From Spirulina sp. CCY15215 (GTDB lineage: Bacteria; Cyanobacteriota; Cyanobacteriia; Cyanobacteriales; Spirulinaceae), in the NCBI RefSeq assembly GCF_016888125.1, contig NZ_JACSWA010000320.1, positions 1-48,760 on the forward strand: 48,760 nt of DNA. The letters are read 5' to 3'. Shown one piece after another: positions 42,851-48,760 of this stretch. The notes beneath the pieces are model-generated. The model was not told the DNA's origin, did no database searches, and was given only the letters and a program-made list of their open reading frames with translations. The number at the start of each line of letters is the position of its first letter. Within the stretch, counting starts at the first letter, position 1. A program made the translations under genes and the position numbers.

Positions 42851-43708
42851 ATGATTTCTCAATCCTCGACCGTTCAAAACAACCCATCCGAGGCGATAGT
42901 TCTTCAAAAAAGCAACGCTACTTCCTCTCAATTACCTTTTTTAAGTCTAGAAAATGTTGTCAAGCAATACGGCAGTTACACTGTTCTACAAAACATTAAT
43001 TTAACCGTACAACAGGGAGAATTTATCTGTTTGATCGGCCATTCTGGCTGCGGTAAATCCACTCTGTTAAATATGGTGTCGGGGTTTCAGCAACCAACGG
43101 CTGGAAGCGTGTTGCTAGAAGGCCGACCCATTCAAGGACCCGGACCCGATCGCATGGTGGTGTTTCAAAACTACGCTCTTTTACCTTGGCGGACGGTGTT
43201 CGATAATGTTTATTTGGCGGTGAATGCGGTCTATCCTCACAAACCTCTCAAAGAAAAACGGGCGATCGTGCGGGATCATCTCGCTTTAGTGGGGTTATCT
43301 GATGCGGCGGATAAAAAACCCCCACAAATTTCCGGGGGGATGAAACAACGAGTGAGTATCGCCCGCGCTTTGGCTATTCGTCCCCAAGTGCTGATTCTCG
43401 ATGAGCCTTTTGGAGCCTTAGATGCTATCACCAAAGAGGAGTTACAAGAGGAATTATTGACCATTTGGAACGAACATCGCTGCACGGTGTTGATGATTAC
43501 CCATGATATCGACGAGGCGCTGTTTTTAGCCGATCGCTTGGTGATGATGACCAACGGACCGGCGGCCACTATTGGGGAAATTATGCAGATTCCTTTTGAG
43601 CGTCCCCGCGATCGCGTGCAAATTATGGAAGACCCAAAATATTATCAACTCCGCAACTACGCTTTAGAGTTCCTCTACGACCGATTTGCCCACGATGATG
43701 TTGCTTAA
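42851..43708 (+). CDS. nrtD: Nitrate/nitrite transporter ATPase
   Basis: This 285-aa ABC ATPase is the partner of NrtC. Walker A GHSGCGKST, signature ISGGMKQRVSIARALAI and Walker B VLILDEPFGALDAIT are all present, with H-loop ITHDIDEALFLADRL. The ATG at 42851 is preferred; the frame extends four codons to a TTG. It lies 30 bp after nrtC. No nirA or narB follows; the downstream region is a decayed gene. Confidence 0.97.
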   Translation: MISQSSTVQNNPSEAIVLQKSNATSSQLPFLSLENVVKQYGSYTVLQNINLTVQQGEFICLIGHSGCGKSTLLNMVSGFQQPTAGSVLLEGRPIQGPGPDRMVVFQNYALLPWRTVFDNVYLAVNAVYPHKPLKEKRAIVRDHLALVGLSDAADKKPPQISGGMKQRVSIARALAIRPQVLILDEPFGALDAITKEELQEELLTIWNEHRCTVLMITHDIDEALFLADRLVMMTNGPAATIGEIMQIPFERPRDRVQIMEDPKYYQLRNYALEFLYDRFAHDDVA

Positions 43709-43805
43709 AATGTAACACGATTATGACTCAAAAATGGATTGAAAGTTGGGGAAATATCTTTTCCCTAACTGCTTTCTTCTTTCCTCGAGACTGACTCGCA
43801 CCCCT

Positions 43806-44440
43806 CTTTTTCTGATGATGTTATTAACCAAGCCTCACGATCATCCTTTAGCACAAGAAAAACAAATTACATTAGAGCAATTGGCGCAAGAGTCCCTAAT
43901 TTTACCAGACCCGAGTTCGCCAATGCGGGAAGCAGTCGAAAGATTATTTGCAAAATATAAAATTCCCCTACAGGTTAAGTTAGAATTGGGAAATAATGAA
44001 GCAATTAAAGAGGCGATCGCGCTTGGGTTAGGAATTTCTATTGTTTCTTTACACGCGATCGGATTGAATGAATTAAAAACATCTTTTACCCTCCTTAATG
44101 TCAAACATTTTCCCATTCCTCTCCGCATTTATACTCCCGAAAGCCCCAAGAAATCCTTGCCAATTTTAATGTTTTTTCATGGTGGAGGCTGGGTTTTGGG
44201 GATTTTGGAGAGCTGCGATCGGAAGCAGAAGCCTATAGCGATCGCCTAGAAGAATATGATGTTAAAGTCATGCGCCAATTTTGTCCTGGTTTAATTCATG
44301 GATTTTTAGGTCTTCCGAATTTGTGGGAAATTTCCGAAGTGGTTTTAAGAGAAATGGCTGTAGATTTACGAAGGGTTTTTTATCGTATAACCCGAGGCAA
44401 CAATCATCGAGCCGATCCCTTCATCCGTAAACAGTTCTAA
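43806..44440 (+). pseudogene. Decayed chimera: LysR effector-domain fragment joined to a frameshifted alpha/beta-hydrolase remnant
   Basis: The frame at 43806-44249 first reads a LysR (RbcR/NtcB-like) effector-domain fragment: KPHDHPLAQEKQITLEQLAQ, then LELGNNEAIKEAIALGLGIS and LNVKHFPI. It then changes to an alpha/beta-hydrolase start: IPLRIYTPE and LMFFHGGGWVLG. There the frame shifts; in another frame ELRSEAEAYSDRLEE and CPGLIHGFLGLP continue the hydrolase C-terminus. The nucleophile GDSAG block and about 150 residues are missing. The helix-turn-helix of LysR is absent too. The last codons run into argB on the other strand. Confidence 0.75.
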
Positions 44441-45271
44441 TAACAAAGCATGGGGAATGCGCCCGTCAATAATATGGGCAGCTTTTACGCCTTGAGCCAG
44501 CGATCGCACGCAACAATTAACTTTAGGAATCATTCCTCCCGCTACAACTCCCGCATCAATTAACTCTCTGGCCTGTTGAATATCCAATTTAGTTAATAGA
44601 GTCGAGGGGTCTTTATAATCTTTTAAAATTCCTGGGGTATCGGTAAGCAAAATCATTTTTTCTGCCCCTAATGCTGCTGCAATTTCCCCTGCTACTGTAT
44701 CGGCATTAATATTATGAGCTTGTCCGTTAAGATCCGCCGCAACACTAGAAACAACGGGAACATAACCCTTTTCTGTTAAGGTTTCAATGATTTTAATATC
44801 GACATTGCTGACTTCTCCGACAAAACCAATTCCCTCTTGACCGACGGGGCGAGCAGTAATTAAATTACCATCTTTACCACATAATCCCACTGCCGAACCT
44901 CCGGCTTTATTAATGAGAGAAACGATTGCTTTATTAACCCGTCCAACTAACACCATTTCTACGACATCCATTGTCGGTGCATCCGTCACGCGCAACCCAT
45001 CTTTAAATTGAGCTTCAATGCCGATTTTACCCAGCCAAGTATTAATTTCCGGTCCACCGCCGTGAACAACAACGGGACGGGCTCCCACATAAGAGAGAAA
45101 CACGATATCGCGAATCACTTTTTCCTTAAGTTGAGAATCTTTCATCGCTGCTCCCCCATATTTAACCACAACAGTTCTGCCCGCAAACTGTTGAATATAA
45201 GGGAGGGCTTCGCTTAAAATTCTTACCCGCGTTGCGCCGATTTCTTGAATGTATTCGCTTTGGCCTTTCAT
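44366..45271 (-). CDS. argB: Acetylglutamate kinase
   Basis: This 301-aa enzyme phosphorylates N-acetylglutamate in arginine synthesis. [56 protein letters not shown] and VAGGMIPKV mark the family. The N-terminal helix ([26 protein letters not shown]) indicates the arginine-inhibited hexameric type, which cyanobacterial PII protein activates. Its 3' end overlaps the pseudogene tail. It lies 98 bp downstream of sdhA on the same strand. Confidence 0.98.
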   Translation of the reverse strand: MKGQSEYIQEIGATRVRILSEALPYIQQFAGRTVVVKYGGAAMKDSQLKEKVIRDIVFLSYVGARPVVVHGGGPEINTWLGKIGIEAQFKDGLRVTDAPTMDVVEMVLVGRVNKAIVSLINKAGGSAVGLCGKDGNLITARPVGQEGIGFVGEVSNVDIKIIETLTEKGYVPVVSSVAADLNGQAHNINADTVAGEIAAALGAEKMILLTDTPGILKDYKDPSTLLTKLDIQQARELIDAGVVAGGMIPKVNCCVRSLAQGVKAAHIIDGRIPHALLLELFTDEGIGSMIVASGYTIKNPS

Positions 45272-45369
45272 AAACCCGTTTGTAAATGATGATAACCCAT
45301 AATCGATACCGAAAAAAAGGACATAATTCCGTCAAATCTGATACAAAATAGGATTTCTCGATTCCTGCG

Positions 45370-47097
45370 CTAATACTTCCTTTCTTTGGGTTCAAAGCGA
45401 TTAATGACCACTAACATATATTTGAGGTCGATCGCCTCGGGGGAATAGTAGGCGAGGGAATGTTTGAGGAAATTGCGATCGTCTCGCTGGGGATAATCTT
45501 CCCGTGAATGCGCCCCTCGGCTTTCTTTACGGTTTAAAGCGGAGGTGAGGATGGTTTCTGCCACGATCGCCAAATTCTGCAATTCTAGGGCTTCTACTAA
45601 CTCGCTATTCCAACAAAAATCTTTGTCATCGAGACGAATTTGTGAGAGTTTGCTTTTCAGTGTTTGCAATTGGCTCAAACCTTCCTGCATAATAGCTTCC
45701 GTGCGAAAGACTCCACAATGTTCGCTCATACAGTCTTGGAACTGCGATCGCAACTCACCGATACGAATTGTTCCTTTTTGGTCGATCAGGTCTTGTAAGC
45801 GCTGTTTGGCAGCAGTGAGATAGGTTTGCGGGTCGAAGGTGGGCATTGGACGGGACGGGATGTAATTGGCGATCGCCTCTCCAGTTTTGCGCCCATAAAC
45901 CACGCATTCCAAGAGGGAATTACTTCCTAAGCGGTTGGCACCGTGAACCGAAACGCAAGCACATTCCCCGGCGGCAAAAAAGCCCTCCACTAATTCACGG
46001 CCACTCCTTCGCACTCGTCCTTGGGTATTGACGGGAATGCCCCCCATTGAGTAATGTGCGGTGGGACGGACGGGCATGGGTTCGTTAACGGCATCAATAC
46101 CCACCAAACGATGGGCTTCTTCCCAACAAAAGGGGACGCGACTCATGATTTTTTCTTTCCCCAGATGGCGCAAGTCTAGGTGGATGAAGGATCCCCCCGC
46201 ACTTCCATCGGTATGAATGCCACGCCCGGCGCGGATTTCCAAAGTAATCGCCCTTGAGGTAATATCCCGAGGGGCGAGTTCCATTTGTTTCGGGGCGTAA
46301 CGTTCCATAAAACGTTCTCCCTCGCTATTTCGCAGGTATGCCCCTTCTCCCCGCACGGCTTCGGAAATCAACACGCCGACGGGATATAATCCGGTGGGGT
46401 GAAATTGGACAAATTCCATATCTTCCAAGGGCAATCCTGCCATTGCACACATGGCTAAACCGTCCCCAGTGGAGGCATAATCGTTGGAGGTGGTATTAAA
46501 AACTCGTCCGTATCCTCCCGTTGCAAACATGACGGCTTTGGCGCGGACAATTTCGATAGTGCCGTCAAGGATGCGATACATGACCAATCCTTTCGCTTCA
46601 TTTTCTTCGAGGATCGGTTGCAGGACGTACCATTCATCGTAAATTGTTACCCCGTTACGGCGCAAATTATTGACCAGTTCGTGTAGGATGGCATGGCCGG
46701 TTTTATCGGCGGCGTAACAGGTGCGTTTATGGGAGTGTCCCCCAAAGGCGCGTTGGGCGATGCGTCCGTCTTCAAGGCGAGAAAAGAGGACTCCGAGGTG
46801 TTCGAGGTCGATGATAACTTGAGGGGCTTCTTTGGTGAGAATTTCCACGGCATCTTGATCCGCGAGGTAGTCGGAACCTTTGACGGTATCGAAGGCGTGG
46901 GCTTCCCAGCCATCATCGGGATCGACATTTTGCAGGCTGGCGGCGATCCCTCCTTGTGCGGCGACGGAGTGCGATCGAATGGGGTGGGTTTTGGCGACTA
47001 AACCGACATCGATTTTCGGGTCGATCCGTTTGATTTCTAGGGCGGCGCGGCAGCCTGCGAGTCCGCCACCGACGATAATCACATCATGTTCTAGCAT
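45370..47097 (-). CDS. sdhA: Succinate dehydrogenase/fumarate reductase flavoprotein subunit
   Basis: This 575-aa flavoprotein oxidises succinate and feeds electrons to the plastoquinone pool. DVIIVGGGLAGCRAALEI is the FAD Rossmann motif, THPIRSHSVAAQGGIAAS holds the FAD-linking His, and FGGHSHKRTCYAADKTGH, FVQFHPTGLYP and PTAHYSMGGIPVNTQGRV are family signatures. The C-terminus has HSREDYPQRDD. The start is the ATG at 47097; an 18-residue upstream extension has no support. No sdhB is visible in the window. Confidence 0.95.
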   Translation of the reverse strand: MLEHDVIIVGGGLAGCRAALEIKRIDPKIDVGLVAKTHPIRSHSVAAQGGIAASLQNVDPDDGWEAHAFDTVKGSDYLADQDAVEILTKEAPQVIIDLEHLGVLFSRLEDGRIAQRAFGGHSHKRTCYAADKTGHAILHELVNNLRRNGVTIYDEWYVLQPILEENEAKGLVMYRILDGTIEIVRAKAVMFATGGYGRVFNTTSNDYASTGDGLAMCAMAGLPLEDMEFVQFHPTGLYPVGVLISEAVRGEGAYLRNSEGERFMERYAPKQMELAPRDITSRAITLEIRAGRGIHTDGSAGGSFIHLDLRHLGKEKIMSRVPFCWEEAHRLVGIDAVNEPMPVRPTAHYSMGGIPVNTQGRVRRSGRELVEGFFAAGECACVSVHGANRLGSNSLLECVVYGRKTGEAIANYIPSRPMPTFDPQTYLTAAKQRLQDLIDQKGTIRIGELRSQFQDCMSEHCGVFRTEAIMQEGLSQLQTLKSKLSQIRLDDKDFCWNSELVEALELQNLAIVAETILTSALNRKESRGAHSREDYPQRDDRNFLKHSLAYYSPEAIDLKYMLVVINRFEPKERKY

Positions 47098-47230
47098 TGA
47101 AGTTTGAGGAATATTGGCCTTTATTCTATTTTGGGGGATGCGATCCCTCAATATTGTTAATTTTTTTAGCTTAATTTTTGGTTAATTTTATTTTATTCTT
47201 TTTCTTTTGATCTTTTTGTGGTATTCTTAT

Positions 47231-47285
47231 TTCATAATGGGAAGTGGTGGCAGTTATAAATAGGTCAAAATGCTCCCATTATGAA
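47231..47285. promoter_or_regulatory. 12-bp inverted repeat spanning the start of the HigA-like gene
   Basis: TTCATAATGGGA (47231-47242) pairs perfectly with TCCCATTATGAA (47274-47285), spacing 31 nt. The right arm contains the ATG at 47281. This placement suits an autoregulatory operator for the HTH protein, or an RNA hairpin that hides the start codon. Confidence 0.6.
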
Positions 47286-47694
47286 TAAATTTTATTTTAA
47301 AATGAATGTGGTGCAAAAGTCAAGCAATAAATGCAATTTATTAATTCAACATCAACCGAAGAGAATCAAAACTGAACAAGAGTATCAAAACGCCCTAGCG
47401 ATCGTCGAAAGCATGATGTCTCGAAAGATGAATGAGGCTGAAACTGAATTTTTCGATCTTTTAGTATTACTCGTCGAAAATTATGAGACTATCCATTATC
47501 CCATTGCTCAACCGACACCACAAGCAACGCTAGAATCTCTCATACACGAATTTGAGATTAAACCCGATCGCTTGGTTGCGGCGATCGCGAGAGGAAAACA
47601 CAAAATTACCTCATCTCAAGCAGAGGCGATCGCTCAATTTTTCAACGATATCAGTCCGAATTTATCTTTAACAGCACAAGATTTTTGGACTTAA
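47281..47694 (+). CDS. HigA-like helix-turn-helix (antitoxin-type) protein
   Basis: This protein of about 137 aa resembles HigA-type antitoxins: IKTEQEYQNALAIVESMMSRKMNEAETEFFDLLVLLVENYETIHYP, then ATLESLIHEFEIKPDRLVAAIARGKHKITSSQAEAIAQFF as the HTH domain. No HigB toxin gene is next to it; the upstream space to sdhA is under 200 bp. The first 20 residues may be extra; ATG codons further in are possible starts. It may regulate itself through the inverted repeat at its start. Confidence 0.75.
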   Translation: MNKFYFKMNVVQKSSNKCNLLIQHQPKRIKTEQEYQNALAIVESMMSRKMNEAETEFFDLLVLLVENYETIHYPIAQPTPQATLESLIHEFEIKPDRLVAAIARGKHKITSSQAEAIAQFFNDISPNLSLTAQDFWT

Positions 47695-47777
47695 GGCAAT
47701 TATGGATCAATAATTCAGACTGCTGATTTTTAGATTACAGGATAAAATTTTAAGTAGTCGTTTCTGAATTTTATTTC

Positions 47778-48182
47778 ATGACAAAAACAATCACCATCGA
47801 TATCCCCGATCGCAGCTATCAACGACTCGTCCAAACGGCTGAGGCAACAAAACAACCTCTCGATGCGATTATTTTACGAGTCCTAGAAATTGGTAGTCCT
47901 CCAGATTGGACAAATATCCCTGAAGAATTTCAAACAGAGATCGCAGCACTGGATCGCTTAGATGATAATACACTATGGCGTATCGCTCGCGGTCAGAAAA
48001 AGCCAGAAGAAATGATTCACTATGATGAATTATTAGCAAAGAATAAAGTCAGACAATTAACCAATGAAGAACGGTTAGAATTAACAGCATTACGCAAAGA
48101 AGCCGATCTCTTTATGTTACGAAAAGCTCAAGCCATTGTCTTGCTCCGATGGCGAGGACATCAAATTATGAATATCGGATAA
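47778..48182 (+). CDS. Small antitoxin-like protein upstream of an HNH nuclease
   Basis: This 134-aa protein starts with MTKTITIDIPDRSYQRLVQT, like the N-terminus of ribbon-helix-helix or prevent-host-death-type antitoxins. It is followed by an acidic region with charged helices (LTNEERLELTALRKEADLFMLRKAQAIVLLRWRGH). I do not recognise the family beyond this. It ends 6 bp before an HNH nuclease start on the same strand, so the two are surely co-expressed. Confidence 0.7.
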   Translation: MTKTITIDIPDRSYQRLVQTAEATKQPLDAIILRVLEIGSPPDWTNIPEEFQTEIAALDRLDDNTLWRIARGQKKPEEMIHYDELLAKNKVRQLTNEERLELTALRKEADLFMLRKAQAIVLLRWRGHQIMNIG

Positions 48183-48188
48183 GAGTCC

Positions 48189-48611
48189 ATGTCTGTTTAT
48201 ATTTCTGTCGATCTTCGCAAAAGAGTTCGCAAAGCCGATCGCGATCGCTGTGCTTATTGTTTGACTGTCGAAACAATAAGTGGCATTTCACTGTCATTTG
48301 ACCACATTCATCCGCTTTCAAAAGGTGGAAAAACTGACTTTGAGAATCTTTGTTTATCTTGTCGATCTTGCAATGAATTTAAAGTAGATATAACAGAAGC
48401 ACAAGATACTTTAACAGGTGAAGTTGTTAATTTATTTAATCCTCGAACTCAACAATGGAGAGAGCATTTTAATTGGAGTGCAAATGGAACAATAATAGAA
48501 GGAAAAACAGCAATTGGTCGAGCTACAGTTATTGTATTGCAAATGAATCATGCAACGATTGTTGCTGCTCGCAGGTTTTGGACTGCGGTAGGCTGTCATC
48601 CACCTGAATAG
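48189..48611 (+). CDS. HNH endonuclease
   Basis: This 140-aa protein has a typical HNH fold: paired Cys in RDRCAYCLTVE, the catalytic LSFDHIHPLSKGGKTDFENL with DH and the N, and LSCRSCNEFK with the second Cys pair, which hold a structural zinc. The C-terminal part (FNPRTQQWREHFNW, then GRATVIVLQMNHATIVAARRFW) is conserved in cyanobacterial versions. It is paired with the gene upstream, a common arrangement in cyanobacteria. The target is unknown. Confidence 0.92.
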   Translation: MSVYISVDLRKRVRKADRDRCAYCLTVETISGISLSFDHIHPLSKGGKTDFENLCLSCRSCNEFKVDITEAQDTLTGEVVNLFNPRTQQWREHFNWSANGTIIEGKTAIGRATVIVLQMNHATIVAARRFWTAVGCHPPE

Positions 48612-48653
48612 GAATATTTTATACTAAATTAAAATAACTATATAATTCAACCA

Positions 48654-48760
48654 ATGATAAAATTAAAGACTTGGCAATGGGTCATTCTCGCAACCCCGAT
48701 CGCCGCGATCGCCCTTTTCTTTCTCATCGCAGCAGGATGGCAAATTCAAGCCTGGGGCAT
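48654..48760 (+). CDS. Truncated membrane protein, N-terminus only
   Basis: The frame reads MIKLKTWQWVILATPIAAIA, then LFFLIAAGWQIQAWG, up to the right edge of the window. This is one transmembrane helix after a short basic start. I have seen similar openings in cyanobacterial GTPase/DUF697-type proteins but the match is not certain. The gene is cut by the window. Confidence 0.6.
   Translation, partial: MIKLKTWQWVILATPIAAIALFFLIAAGWQIQAWG

Noticed and set aside
43723-43794. 23-aa frame after nrtD (MTQKWIESWGNIF...)
   Set aside because: Too short and no conserved features; probably part of the decayed region.
1-48760. tRNA or other structured RNA genes
   Set aside because: I scanned the intergenic gaps for the GGTTCGA T-loop and for known cyanobacterial RNAs (Yfr1 ACTCCTCACAC motif) and found none outside coding sequence.

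Overview
The window is cyanobacterial chromosomal DNA. The HIP1 octamer GCGATCGC occurs throughout. Cyanobacterial marker genes are present: psaE (photosystem I), petE (plastocyanin), petG (cytochrome b6f), the divinyl-chlorophyllide reductase bciB, the four-gene nitrate transporter nrtABCD with the double-domain NrtC, a Tic20-like protein, and several small families known mainly from cyanobacteria (DUF2811, DUF6391, DUF6761). I cannot name the genus from sequence alone. I saw no rRNA, tRNA, CRISPR array or complete insertion sequence.

Layout. 1-100: a 22-bp tandem repeat running off the left edge. 125-3424: thiG, a SnoaL-like protein, then three tandem AIM24-family paralogues. 3447-9391: a SGNH hydrolase, a Tic20-like protein, a Uma2 nuclease, metK and petE (convergent across a perfect 32-bp palindrome), and an unrecognised 441-aa protein. 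9654-13539: a tight four-gene operon of ferritin-like protein, Cys-rich protein, MNIO (DUF692) oxidase and DUF2063 partner, which looks like a RiPP/metallophore pathway. 13640-24815: mostly housekeeping and photosynthesis genes (DUF6391, psaE, mutM, an M20 amidohydrolase, an MTHFR-like gene, trpS, petG, an S1-domain protein, a dienelactone hydrolase, a GntR regulator, pdxJ, bciB). 24938-31544: DUF2811, a 650-bp intergenic region holding three DnaA-box-like motifs, a helical-repeat protein, an ABM protein, a sugar transferase and mutS2. 32462-33568 and 31653-32456: an OLD-like ATPase coupled to a Toprim-like (DUF3226-type) gene, with no HIP1 site, probably an acquired defence module. 33627-38157: a membrane protein, DUF6761, an OmpR-type regulator with a degenerate receiver, a 16-unit heptamer array, a DUF39 homocysteine-biosynthesis protein and two small stress-type genes. 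38465-43708: nrtABCD. About 43800-44440: a decayed chimera of a LysR-regulator fragment and an alpha/beta-hydrolase. 44366-47097: argB and sdhA. 47281-48760: an accessory stretch with a HigA-like protein, a small antitoxin-like protein, an HNH nuclease and the start of a truncated membrane protein.

How the genes work together. The clearest functional units are nitrate import (nrtABCD), which feeds nitrogen assimilation and so the substrate supply of ArgB, and the MNIO operon. In the latter a ferritin-like enzyme, a multinuclear iron oxidase and its carrier-binding partner probably modify a ten-cysteine protein with five exact C-X5-C spacings. The petE promoter region carries two GAC-N5-GTC inverted repeats, which suggests copper control of plastocyanin. 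The MNIO operon is the best candidate for a poorly described system here. The ATPase/Toprim pair is second.
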